Below, piece after piece: positions 7,476-15,514 of a DNA stretch of 15,514 nucleotides. Below the pieces are notes generated by a model. The model was not told the origin of the DNA. It saw only the letters and a program-made list of their open reading frames with translations, and did not search any database. The stretch's first letter is position 1, and each line of letters starts with the position of its first letter. Position numbers and translations under genes: made by a program. This DNA comes from Bacteroidota bacterium (GTDB lineage: Bacteria > Bacteroidota > Bacteroidia > Chitinophagales > Chitinophagaceae). Location of the stretch: assembly GCA_023436425.1 (NCBI GenBank), contig JAEZJD010000106.1, positions 1 to 15,514 on the forward strand, read 5' to 3'.

Positions 7476-10400
7476 ATGGTACTGACTGCTCTTTCAAATT
7501 ACGCACGTTGGTTGGGAAAGCACACCGACTGCAAAAAGCTCCGAATCATGAAGCTAACATCAATGCTCCTAGTGGCAGCTTGTATGCAGGTAGCTGCCTC
7601 GGAGGGACAAACCGTGACACTTAGCGTCAAGGATGTTCCGGTAAAAAAAGTCTTTCGCGCAATTCAAAAACAAACCGGGCTTAACATTTTTGTAGAAGAG
7701 TCGGTGCTGGCAAAAACGCCCCGCGTGACGCTTCAGGTAAAAGACATGCCTGTTGATAAAGTAATCAATTTGTGTCTTCCCGCTGAAGACTATACTTTCA
7801 ATATTGTTGATGGTATAATGGTTATTAAGGAGATGACTGCGGCTGATAAGGCCGATGTACCAGCAGCAGCGCCACCTCCTATAGACGTTCACGGTCGTGT
7901 GGTTAATGACAAGGATGAACCCGTAGAAGGGGTGGCAGTAACGGTTAAGGGCACTCGCAGAGGAACAACTACAGATCTCAATGGAGAGTTTACACTGCGA
8001 TCAGTGAACGAAAACGCTGTACTTGTATTTTCTGGTATCAACGTAGAAACCTTGGAAGTTGCTATTAACGGCAGAAGCGACATGGCGGTAAGGCTTTCTA
8101 CAAAGATTTCGGCGATGAACGATCTGATGATCACTGCCAGCACAGGTTTTCAAACAATCTCGAAAGAACGGGCAACCGGATCATACGGAGTGATTTCGAA
8201 AGAACAGCTTGAGTTGCCAAGTACAAACATTGGACAGCGGCTGGTAGGTACTATGTCGGGCCTCCAGTCGAGACTTGATGTCAATGGCAATCCCACGTTC
8301 GAGATTCGCGGACTAACGAGTTTATACGCGAATTCTCAACCGTTAATTGTTGTTGATGGTTTTCCAATCCAGGGAGATTTCAATTCTATTAACCCTAATG
8401 ATGTGGAAAGCGTGACCATATTGAAAGATGCTGCAGCTGCTTCTATCTGGGGAGCAAGATCTGCTAATGGAGTTATTGTTATTACCACGAAAAAAGCAAA
8501 AAAAGGTGTTCCAATGCGTGTGGAGTTTAACGCATTCACACGTATAGGAAAGAAGTTTGACCTTGATTATGTCAGGCCGCTGGCCTCTTCTGCTGAAACA
8601 GTAGAGTACGAAAAGTTAGCTTACAAAAATTGGAGGTCGCTTGCTGATCCCATTTCTCTTCAGAGTCACGTGGCGTGGTCCTGGTCTCAGGCTGGAACTG
8701 CTATCAACGAAGCAAACTATGGCAACATTACAGCAGCTCAGCGTGATGCAATACTTGAAAATCTTAAAACACTGGATAATAAGCAGCAGATCTCCGACTA
8801 TTTGCTTGCGAACCCTGTGAGTACCCAATACAATATAAGTCTTATGGGTGCATCAGCAAGAATGAGCAATGCATTGTCTCTGATGTTTGAAGACAACCAG
8901 TTTAATTTCCAGGAGTCAAAGAACAAGAAATACACTGTTAATTACAGAGGTGGAGCTGAAGTTTTTAGGTGGCTGGATTTCAACTTTGGCGCCAATGCAA
9001 TTTATACCAAGGCGAAAAATAGCGGCGTAAGCTTATCTGACATTCAAGGCTTGTCCCCCTATGATATGCTGATCAATCCTGATGGCTCTTACACAAATAT
9101 CAATCAGTACTATTGGCCGATAGTGGAAAAGTCTGTTCCGATGGGAAAATTTCCCTATGCGAATTGGCAATACAATCCCGTGGAAGAAATTAGAAACCGT
9201 GACTTAACTACTGAACAACTGAACAGCAGAATTACTGGAGGCTTGAAATTTAAGATCATCAAAGGGCTTAGCCTTGATACCTATGGTCAGTATGAACTTT
9301 TCAACACGACGAACCGCGGCCTTTACAATGAGAATACCTTTTTTGTAAGAAGAACAATTAATGAGGCGAGCACCTGGACCCAAACAACCAATGCTGTCGC
9401 TACAAATCTCCCTAAAGGCAGCATATTAACACAAAACCGGTCAAAGATTCAGAACGTTAACCTAAGGAATCAGCTCAATTTCAATAGAGTTTTTTCTAAT
9501 GAACATGAAGTCACAGTCTTGGCGGCCGCCGAGTTTGCTAATTCTGTTACTGAGTCTTTCGGACAGCCAACAACATATGGATACAATGATCAGACACTTA
9601 CTGTGGGCTCATTTCCGAATGGACCCGGGGGAACATTCTTTCCAATAAAGAACTGGCTGGGTAGCAATCAAACATTCTCCTATACCAACTCCTTCAGCTA
9701 CAGAACCGAAAGATACTTCTCTGCTTTTGGTAATGCTTCCTATACATATAAACGCAAATACACGGCTTCGGGAAGCTATCGTACAGAGGCATCTAACCTG
9801 ATTACTGATGATCCGAAATATAGGTATGCTCCTTTTTGGTCTACCGGCTTAGCCTGGCATGTGGATAGAGAAGACTTTATGGCCGCAGCAAGCTTCATCG
9901 ATCGTCTAATGTTGAGAGCAACGTACGGCTATACCGGTAATGTAGATCGTTCAACATCTTTCAGGCCTTTAATTTCTACAGGAGGAACACCTAACGTTTA
10001 CACGCAGGAGTTTGTTGCTACTGTATCCAGTTTTGGTAATCCCACACTGCGTTGGGAAAGAACTGGCGAGTGGAATCTGGCTGCAGATTATTCGATGTTC
10101 AAAGGTAAGCTGAGCGGAAAAGTTGAGGTTTATGCGAAGTATGGAAAAGATCTGATCGCCCAGCTGTCTATTCCTGCAATTAATGGAACCACCAGCCAAA
10201 GATTGAACAATGCAGAAATGACCAATAAGGGAATTGAACTAGAACTCGGAAGCATATTGCCAATATCTAAAAACGTTTCGTGGAGAGGTAATTTGAACTT
10301 TTCATACAACAAAAACGAGATCACAAAATTGTTCGTAGCCAATTATCCTGCTTCCACATTGGTGGGTGGGGGAACAAATGCGTATGTCGTCGGGGCGAAT

Positions 10401-11027
10401 GCGTACGCTTTATGGCGGTTCAAGTATGCTGGCGTGATTAATGATCAGCCGCGTGTATTTGGGGCCGACGGCGCAACCTATGATTTTGGAGCATTTACAC
10501 CCGGCGATGGTAGAGATTACCTAAGAAATATGGGCACTACGGTTGCGCCGTATGTGCTTGGGTTTATGAACAGCTTGCAGGTTTACGATTTCAATCTCTC
10601 CTTCATTGTTACGGGAAAATTCGGTCACGTATTTCAACGTATGGGATTCAACTATCCTCCAACGTGGACGTCAAGAGTTCTGCCGAATAACAAATTGTCG
10701 GAGGTGATGAATGCCGATCCAAGTAAAATTGTTCCATTCCCTTACAACCCGAACGAAGGACGCTATTATTTCTGGGACAGATTCCATCAATATCTCGACT
10801 ATCTTATCGAAGATGCTTCTCATTTGAGAATGCAAGAGTTGAGCCTTAGCTATGCGTTACCAAAACACCTTTTGACAAGGTTTAATATGAGCAGACTTCA
10901 ACTCTATGCTCAGGGTAATGACTTATTTACCATTTATTGGAACAAAGCAAAAGAAGATCCGGAGTATCCTTTGGGCACTATGAACCCGCAGCCAAAGTTG
11001 ACATTCGGTCTCAGATGTGAATTTTAA
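7476..11027 (+). CDS. SusC/RagA-family TonB-dependent outer-membrane transporter with STN signalling domain
   Basis: Energised by TonB, this protein imports a ligand across the outer membrane together with the SusD lipoprotein downstream. The start at 7476 gives 1183 residues with a 24-residue basic extension before the signal peptide; ATG 7548 (MKLTSMLLVAACMQVAASEG) would start exactly at it. Domain order on the long numbering: STN (secretin/TonB short N-terminal) domain about 47-117; Pro/Ala linker 121-135; CarboxypepD_reg-like beta-sandwich about 137-208; plug about 225-340, with NPTFEIRGLTSLYANSQPLI, VVDGFPIQG, NDVESVTILKDAAAASIWG and ARSANGVIVITTKK; then the beta-barrel, ending in LTFGLRCEF with the C-terminal Phe used for barrel assembly. 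The STN domain marks a signal-transducing transporter that would contact the FecR protein encoded just upstream. The ligand is unknown: SusC proteins carry glycans, peptides and other large compounds, and no degradative enzyme is linked here. Confidence 0.95.
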   Translation: MVLTALSNYARWLGKHTDCKKLRIMKLTSMLLVAACMQVAASEGQTVTLSVKDVPVKKVFRAIQKQTGLNIFVEESVLAKTPRVTLQVKDMPVDKVINLCLPAEDYTFNIVDGIMVIKEMTAADKADVPAAAPPPIDVHGRVVNDKDEPVEGVAVTVKGTRRGTTTDLNGEFTLRSVNENAVLVFSGINVETLEVAINGRSDMAVRLSTKISAMNDLMITASTGFQTISKERATGSYGVISKEQLELPSTNIGQRLVGTMSGLQSRLDVNGNPTFEIRGLTSLYANSQPLIVVDGFPIQGDFNSINPNDVESVTILKDAAAASIWGARSANGVIVITTKKAKKGVPMRVEFNAFTRIGKKFDLDYVRPLASSAETVEYEKLAYKNWRSLADPISLQSHVAWSWSQAGTAINEANYGNITAAQRDAILENLKTLDNKQQISDYLLANPVSTQYNISLMGASARMSNALSLMFEDNQFNFQESKNKKYTVNYRGGAEVFRWLDFNFGANAIYTKAKNSGVSLSDIQGLSPYDMLINPDGSYTNINQYYWPIVEKSVPMGKFPYANWQYNPVEEIRNRDLTTEQLNSRITGGLKFKIIKGLSLDTYGQYELFNTTNRGLYNENTFFVRRTINEASTWTQTTNAVATNLPKGSILTQNRSKIQNVNLRNQLNFNRVFSNEHEVTVLAAAEFANSVTESFGQPTTYGYNDQTLTVGSFPNGPGGTFFPIKNWLGSNQTFSYTNSFSYRTERYFSAFGNASYTYKRKYTASGSYRTEASNLITDDPKYRYAPFWSTGLAWHVDREDFMAAASFIDRLMLRATYGYTGNVDRSTSFRPLISTGGTPNVYTQEFVATVSSFGNPTLRWERTGEWNLAADYSMFKGKLSGKVEVYAKYGKDLIAQLSIPAINGTTSQRLNNAEMTNKGIELELGSILPISKNVSWRGNLNFSYNKNEITKLFVANYPASTLVGGGTNAYVVGANAYALWRFKYAGVINDQPRVFGADGATYDFGAFTPGDGRDYLRNMGTTVAPYVLGFMNSLQVYDFNLSFIVTGKFGHVFQRMGFNYPPTWTSRVLPNNKLSEVMNADPSKIVPFPYNPNEGRYYFWDRFHQYLDYLIEDASHLRMQELSLSYALPKHLLTRFNMSRLQLYAQGNDLFTIYWNKAKEDPEYPLGTMNPQPKLTFGLRCEF

Positions 11028-11038
11028 ACTGTATTAAC

Positions 11039-12589
11039 ATGAAAAAGCAAGTAAGACACTATATATACCCGTTGGTTTGCCTAAGCTTTTGCATCAGCGT
11101 GGCATCCTGCAAGAAAGTCGATAATTTTTTAGCGGCTGCGCCTTCCAAAACCACGTCGTTGGTCGTTTCAACAACAGGGCAGCTGGATGCAATGCTTAAC
11201 AATTATAGCAGCATCTTTTATTCGGAGGGAAACCGGAACGCCATTTACAGTACAGACGATTACGACCTTTCGAAAGCACTCTATGATGCCCGGCCGGCAA
11301 CTTTTTCTTCCATGGCTACAATAGAGTTTATGCTCTGGGATATTCCTTTTTTGCCAGACGACACCAGAGAAGTTTTTTGGAGTAACGAATACCGGAAGAT
11401 TTTTTATGCCAATATGGTTCTTTCTAATCTTGACAATGTGGAAGGCACGGATGCTGAAAAATCTGTTTTGAAGGCGGATGCTCACTTTGTACGTGCGTAC
11501 AGCATGTGGCAACTCGTAAATACCTATGCTCTGCCTTACACAGCAGCCAACAAAAATGAGCCGGGTATTCCAATTAAACTATCTACAAGCTTCGAGGAGT
11601 CGTTTGCAAGACAGCCGATCGAAAAAGTTTACCAACAAATAGAAGCTGACCTTGCGGAAGCACTGAAGATATCAGTTCCGTTGGTTCAGAACGGGAAGCC
11701 ACGACACTGGCGTGCTAGCAAGGCTGGAGTAAATGGTTTCGCAGCCCGCTACTATCTCAACAGGTGGAACTATGCGAAAGCGTTGGAATATGCCAACGCT
11801 GCATTGGCAGAGTACAACACGCTGGTAGATTACAATACCGAAATGAAATACGGCAACTCTCAAACGCTGACACTGAACGCAGGAACTCCACAGCAGCAGT
11901 CGTTCACAATTCAGTATCCGTATACGCACAACAACCAGACTGATTTCACAGATATGTTGGCATGGAAAGAGTTTCTTTACTTCCGGATGTTAAATCACGA
12001 ATCCTGGTGGTATATACCAAGCCAGCAATTGCTTGCCCTTTATGACCAGGAGCACGACCTTCGGTACAAGTACCACATCGTGGAAGGCTACTCATACGAT
12101 AGGGGCATGACGAAACCTGCATACGATTATCCTGGATATATTTTCTTTTTTAAAGACAGAATACCTTCCGGTCCAACGGTGGCTGAAATGTATTTGACAA
12201 AAGCTGAAGCAATGGCACGCACCGGGGATATAAACGGAGCGATGACAGCGTTAAATACGTTGAGAGCAAAAAGGATGACGCCCGGCTCGTGGGTCACTCT
12301 TACTGCTACGTCTAAAGACGATGCGATAAAAAAGGTGATAGAAGAAAGAAGAAGGGAAATGCCATTTGTTCAACGCTGGTTCGATATCAGACGATACAAC
12401 AACAACGATGATCCAAACGATGATGTCACTCCAACCAAAGTTTTCTATCCGTACACCAATTCGGCCGTGTTGACTAACCAGCCGGTGAAAACGTACACAA
12501 TAGAAAAGAATTCCAGAAGATGGGCAGCACCGTTACCCAGAACTGAAATCATCTCCAGCCAGGGAGTAATTGAACAAAATACCTATTAA
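11039..12589 (+). CDS. SusD/RagB-family substrate-binding outer-membrane lipoprotein
   Basis: Surface lipoprotein that forms the lid of the SusC channel and captures the substrate. The signal peptide (1-23) ends in the lipobox VASC, so Cys24 should be lipidated; KKVDNF follows. The N-terminal SusD-like region, with its helical TPR-type scaffold, covers about 24-230 (RAYSMWQLVNTYALPYTA, then a run to PGIPI). The C-terminal RagB/SusD domain covers about 270-516, with MYLTKAEAMARTGDINGAMT, LNTLRAKRM, then EERRREMPFVQRWFDIRRY and RRWAAPLPRTEI. At 516 residues it is a normal full-length member. It starts 11 bp after the transporter stop and ends 11 bp before the next gene, so the three are almost certainly one transcript. 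Binding specificity of SusD proteins is poorly predicted by sequence, and I do not infer a ligand. Confidence 0.95.
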   Translation: MKKQVRHYIYPLVCLSFCISVASCKKVDNFLAAAPSKTTSLVVSTTGQLDAMLNNYSSIFYSEGNRNAIYSTDDYDLSKALYDARPATFSSMATIEFMLWDIPFLPDDTREVFWSNEYRKIFYANMVLSNLDNVEGTDAEKSVLKADAHFVRAYSMWQLVNTYALPYTAANKNEPGIPIKLSTSFEESFARQPIEKVYQQIEADLAEALKISVPLVQNGKPRHWRASKAGVNGFAARYYLNRWNYAKALEYANAALAEYNTLVDYNTEMKYGNSQTLTLNAGTPQQQSFTIQYPYTHNNQTDFTDMLAWKEFLYFRMLNHESWWYIPSQQLLALYDQEHDLRYKYHIVEGYSYDRGMTKPAYDYPGYIFFFKDRIPSGPTVAEMYLTKAEAMARTGDINGAMTALNTLRAKRMTPGSWVTLTATSKDDAIKKVIEERRREMPFVQRWFDIRRYNNNDDPNDDVTPTKVFYPYTNSAVLTNQPVKTYTIEKNSRRWAAPLPRTEIISSQGVIEQNTY

Positions 12590-12600
12590 TAATATGTAGT

Positions 12601-14148
12601 ATGACAAAAAACTTATTAGCAGCAGCTGCATTGTTTCTCCTTGTAACGTATGCATCGGCTCAGGAAAAAGAGAAGGCTGTCGACCCCGCTGAAATCGCAA
12701 AACTCAAAGCTGCCATAGACGCTAATCCCAGCGATTTGTCTGCACACGAGGCTTTTCTAAAAGCGTCGGGATTTACGAAATGGGGAGCACCGGAAGATCC
12801 TGAATTTGTAAAGCAGTATGACGAGTGGATGAAAAAATATCCAACCAACGCTGCTGTTGCCTACGCACTGGGACATGCCTACGCAGGAAAAGAAAGCCCG
12901 AAAGCAAAGCCTTATTTACTCAAGGCAGTGCAGCTCGATCCAAAATTTGATAAAGCTTATTATGATCTCTGGATTGATGCAGAACGTTGGGGCGATTTTA
13001 ATCTTTCACGTGAATACCTCGCAAAAGCAAAAGAAGCAAATCCAAAAAGCGCCGATTACGCCTTTTACTATGCAAACAGTTTTTCCAACAGTGATTACAA
13101 GAAATACCGCAAGTTGAGTCTGAAGGTTGCTAAGAAGTTTCCAAAGACAGAGCGGGGCGCTCAAGCCCTTTACTGGCTGGCAAATCGTACGGAAGATCCA
13201 AAGATGAAAATAAAGTACTACGAGCTGCAGAAAAAAGATTTTCCCGCTGATAAGTTTAACTGGACATCTTCAGGAATGAGTGAGTACTTCAACCTGTTGC
13301 TGAAATCAGATCCACAAAAAGCCATAGCTCTTGCCGAATCTTTTTCTGCAACAAAGGAGAAAGATTCACGCGACAAAAAAATGTGGGATGCTAACATAGT
13401 CACCGCAAAAAATATAGTAAATGCCAACCAACTGTTGGCTCAGGGGAAAGCGTCAGAAGCTGCTGCGGCACTGGAGAAAGTCGCCGTTCCCCGCTATGGC
13501 TCCGCCAGGGAGTATATCTTGTTCCTGAAAGCAAAAACGCTGGACGCATCAGGCAAAACTGCCGACGCTTATAGAAATATTTTGCAATCGTATGTGAAAG
13601 AACCTTCGTCATCACTGCACAGGGAGCTGGTGAGCTATGGAGGCAAGCTTGGGAAAGATGTAAACACCGTCGACAGTGACATTTGGTACATTCGTGACAC
13701 AGCGGCTAAAGAGGCCCCGAATTTCACATTAACGAATTACTATACCAATGCGCCGACGTCATTATCCGACTACAAAGGAAAGACAGTGTTGATCACTTAT
13801 TGGTTTCCTGGGTGTGGGCCGTGCCGCGGAGAGTTCCCGCACTTTGAAAACGTCGTTCGGAAATTCAAAGACAGAAATGATTTTGTGTACCTCGGTATCA
13901 ACATTGTTCCCGAGCAAGACGATTATGTGCTGCCATTCATGAAGTCGAGCGGATACAGTTTTATACCATTGAAGGATAATGACGGCTGGAAAAAAGGACC
14001 GTTGGACAACAGAAATGCAGCGCCTGTTAATTTCCTTATCGATGGAAACGGTAAAATCATTTTTTCCAACTTCAGGACCGACGGCAGCAATGAAGAATCA
14101 TTGGAGATGATGATAAATCAAATGCTTACAAAAAAGAGGAATGCCTAA
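12601..14148 (+). CDS. Exported TPR-like/TlpA thioredoxin-fold fusion protein
   Basis: The protein starts with a Sec signal peptide (cleavage likely after ASA at residue 20, before QE), then a long helical region of about 330 residues resembling degenerate TPR repeats (for example 84-147: AYALGHAYAG, then KAKPYLLKAVQLDPKFDKAY and FNLSREYLAKAKEANPKSA). A thioredoxin-fold TlpA/redoxin domain occupies about 371-510. The active site is C405-G-P-C408 in YWFPGCGPCRGEFP, and the conserved cis-proline is P475 (NAAPVNFLIDGNG). Both cysteines being present, it should be redox active, probably as a periplasmic thiol-disulfide oxidoreductase; the partner is unknown. The residue before the first cysteine is Gly, not the Trp of classical thioredoxins. 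It lies 11 bp after the SusD gene, so it is expressed with the uptake system. The TPR-like half may bind a partner protein or the imported substrate, but that is inference. Confidence 0.88.
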   Translation: MTKNLLAAAALFLLVTYASAQEKEKAVDPAEIAKLKAAIDANPSDLSAHEAFLKASGFTKWGAPEDPEFVKQYDEWMKKYPTNAAVAYALGHAYAGKESPKAKPYLLKAVQLDPKFDKAYYDLWIDAERWGDFNLSREYLAKAKEANPKSADYAFYYANSFSNSDYKKYRKLSLKVAKKFPKTERGAQALYWLANRTEDPKMKIKYYELQKKDFPADKFNWTSSGMSEYFNLLLKSDPQKAIALAESFSATKEKDSRDKKMWDANIVTAKNIVNANQLLAQGKASEAAAALEKVAVPRYGSAREYILFLKAKTLDASGKTADAYRNILQSYVKEPSSSLHRELVSYGGKLGKDVNTVDSDIWYIRDTAAKEAPNFTLTNYYTNAPTSLSDYKGKTVLITYWFPGCGPCRGEFPHFENVVRKFKDRNDFVYLGINIVPEQDDYVLPFMKSSGYSFIPLKDNDGWKKGPLDNRNAAPVNFLIDGNGKIIFSNFRTDGSNEESLEMMINQMLTKKRNA

Positions 14149-14221
14149 AAGCTCTGTTCAGCAGCATCTCTAAAAAGAGAGATCAGCAACTATGGCGGGG
14201 CGAACACTAAGAAAACAATCT
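14149..14221. other. 73-bp gap between the two thioredoxin genes, with a small hairpin
   Basis: An inverted repeat, ATCTCT at 14166-14171 and AGAGAT at 14178-14183 with a 6-base A-rich loop, lies in this gap. It is short, AU-rich and has no T-run after it, so it is unlikely to end transcription. It might instead affect mRNA stability or relative expression of the distal gene. If the distal gene began at 14192, the gap would shrink to 43 bp but would still include the hairpin. Confidence 0.3.
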
Positions 14222-15373
14222 ATGAAAATTTTAGTTGCAGCATGCCTGCTCTTTATTAGTGAATTGTCAATTGCTCAATCACAAACTTTTACTGTTTCCG
14301 GTAAAATCAAAGGGCTGGATTCGAAGAAGATAGACGTTTTAATTCGCGACGAAAATGCGAAAGGGGGTTCGCGTCGGGATTCAATAGCAGTCATAGATGG
14401 TTCATTTAGCTACACAACGACTGTGAATGACATCACAATGCTATCGTTTAGCCCGGGTGTGGAGCGGGTGGTAAAACGGGCGGGTAAAGGATATTTTCCC
14501 GTCAAATCATCGTTGCTGCAGTTTTTTGCCTTCCCGGGTGCCAACGTAAAGTTTTCCGGAGAAATTTCCGATTTCGTAGATGCATACCCGTCGGGTGATC
14601 CGATCAATAACGACTTTGCAAAGCTCAATCGATCCGTTTACCCGTTGATGAACAAAGGCGTAAATCTAAATGTAAAGATTGCAAATGGGCTCATCACCGA
14701 TTCAATCAAAGTCAGGCAGGCCAAAGACTCTATAAAGATGCTCGATGAGCAGGTTGTTAGCATCAAAAAAGAATTTATTTCAAAAAATCCATCCTCAGTA
14801 GCTGCTATATGGCTATTGTCGGACATGATGGTGCGATCGCAGCTGACCAACGAAGAAGCAGCTGCGCTTTTTGCAAAAATGAATAAAGAAAAGTTAGTGG
14901 GTGTTCCGTTTTATGCTGAAGTGGCAAAAAGAGTAGACGCCATCTCCACCACAAGCATTGGCAAGCAAGTGCCTGATATTAGTTCATTGAATACGTTTGA
15001 TGGAAAACGATTTGAATTATCATCTTTAAAAGGCAAGTATGTAGTTATCGATTTTTGGGGAACGTGGTGCATGCCTTGTGTTGCAGGTATGCCCACCATG
15101 AAGCAATATCTAGACAAATACAAAGACAAAATGGAAATAGTAGGTGTGGCTCAGGAATCTGACAACGGACAAAATTGGAAAAAGTTACTTACCAGTAAAC
15201 CCGAATTCGTGTGGCATCACGTATTAAGCCGCCAAAATGAAGACTATATTTTGAAATTTGGCGTGGCAGGGTTTCCTATCAAAATAATTGTTGATCGGCA
15301 GGGTAAGTTTGTCGGCCGCTTTGTGGGAGAGGACGAAGCAATTTATAAGAAACTTGATGAATTATTGAAGTAA
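14222..15373 (+). CDS. Exported DUF4369-like/TlpA thiol-disulfide oxidoreductase
   Basis: A TlpA-type protein of 383 residues. A signal peptide covers about 1-18 (KILVAACLLFISELSIA, cleavage before QS). Residues about 20-115 form a beta-rich domain of the DUF4369 kind (QTFTVSGKIKGLDSKKIDVL, DSIAVIDGSFSY), and about 130-240 are mostly helical. The thioredoxin-fold domain is at about 248-383. Its active site is W282-C283-M-P-C286 in VVIDFWGTWCMPC, and the cis-proline is P352 in GVAGFPIKIIVD. All catalytic positions are present, so a periplasmic disulfide reductase or isomerase role is likely, with unknown substrate. The frame is open from an ATG at 14192, but ATG 14222 puts the signal peptide at the N-terminus and is preferred. 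A VAAC string at residues 5-8 resembles a lipobox but is too close to the start to be used. It is 73 bp after the TPR-TlpA gene, same strand, probably in the same operon. Confidence 0.9.
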   Translation: MKILVAACLLFISELSIAQSQTFTVSGKIKGLDSKKIDVLIRDENAKGGSRRDSIAVIDGSFSYTTTVNDITMLSFSPGVERVVKRAGKGYFPVKSSLLQFFAFPGANVKFSGEISDFVDAYPSGDPINNDFAKLNRSVYPLMNKGVNLNVKIANGLITDSIKVRQAKDSIKMLDEQVVSIKKEFISKNPSSVAAIWLLSDMMVRSQLTNEEAAALFAKMNKEKLVGVPFYAEVAKRVDAISTTSIGKQVPDISSLNTFDGKRFELSSLKGKYVVIDFWGTWCMPCVAGMPTMKQYLDKYKDKMEIVGVAQESDNGQNWKKLLTSKPEFVWHHVLSRQNEDYILKFGVAGFPIKIIVDRQGKFVGRFVGEDEAIYKKLDELLK

Positions 15374-15436
15374 CGTGTTGCGCAGTCATTTTTTCGACCA
15401 CAACTTTCTACACTTCGAGACTGCAAATCTGGAAAA

Positions 15437-15459
15437 AACAAAAAAGCATTGTTTTTGTT
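15437..15459 (+). terminator. Possible weak transcription terminator
   Basis: An 8-bp perfect inverted repeat (AACAAAAA at 15437-15444, TTTTTGTT at 15452-15459) with a 7-base loop lies 63 bp after the last gene. The T-run is in the 3' arm, but the stem holds only one G-C pair and so is thermodynamically weak. It could be a bidirectional terminator or simply chance in an A/T-rich stretch. Apart from this, 15374-15514 contains no gene or recognisable signal. Confidence 0.25.
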
Positions 15460-15514
15460 GATATGAGGACCTGAACGTTTAAACTACATCGCAAGGATTT
15501 GTTCCAACCTAAAC

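Noticed and set aside
7569..7586. Possible lipobox (VAAC) in the SusC signal peptide, which would make the transporter a lipoprotein
   Set aside because: A similar string is common in signal peptides of STN-type SusC proteins as I recall them, and an ordinary signal-peptidase I site (VAASEG) follows directly; lipidation of a TonB-dependent barrel is not expected.
7421..7624. 67-codon + strand frame overlapping the start of the SusC gene
   Set aside because: Out of frame with the SusC signal peptide and STN domain, with no recognisable motif; treated as a shadow.
14192..14221. Upstream ATG start for the second TlpA gene
   Set aside because: Would place ten polar/basic residues before a complete signal peptide; not impossible, but ATG 14222 fits an ordinary exported protein better.

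Overview
The window comes from a member of the Bacteroidota, most likely Chitinophagaceae or a close relative. The evidence is a SusC/SusD outer-membrane pair, a Bacteroidota-style ECF sigma/FecR regulator pair, A-rich leaders with no Shine-Dalgarno sequences, and plant-like motifs in a short ketol-acid reductoisomerase. The placement is inferred from protein signatures recalled from memory, not from a database search. All ten genes are on the + strand. I see no rRNA, tRNA, CRISPR array, insertion sequence or phage gene.

Block 1 (1-5350) is a housekeeping operon for branched-chain amino acid synthesis: the 3' end of ilvD, then ilvB, ilvN, ilvC and ilvA. Together they cover threonine to 2-oxobutanoate (IlvA), formation of acetolactate or acetohydroxybutyrate (IlvB catalytic plus IlvN regulatory subunit), the isomeroreduction (IlvC) and the dehydration (IlvD). 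Gaps are 15, 18 and 52 bp, and ilvC and ilvA share one base (TAATG). The proper ilvA start is the ATG at 4082, not the longer open frame that runs back into ilvC.

A 208-bp non-coding gap (5351-5558) separates this from Block 2 (5559-15373), an inducible outer-membrane uptake locus. Its order is ECF sigma factor (TTG start), FecR-type anti-sigma factor, a SusC/RagA TonB-dependent transporter with an extra N-terminal STN signalling domain, a SusD/RagB lipoprotein, and two exported TlpA/thioredoxin-fold proteins. The expected logic is cell-surface signalling: ligand at SusC contacts periplasmic FecR through the STN domain, the sigma factor is released, and susCD with the downstream genes is transcribed. 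The locus has no glycoside hydrolase, sulfatase or peptidase in view. The only partner enzymes are two different thioredoxin-fold proteins, a TPR-like fusion with CGPC and a DUF4369-like fusion with CMPC. This points to a cargo or process linked to thiol/disulfide chemistry rather than an ordinary polysaccharide locus, though the substrate cannot be read from the sequence.

The last 141 bases hold no gene, only a weak AT-rich hairpin that might end the second transcript.
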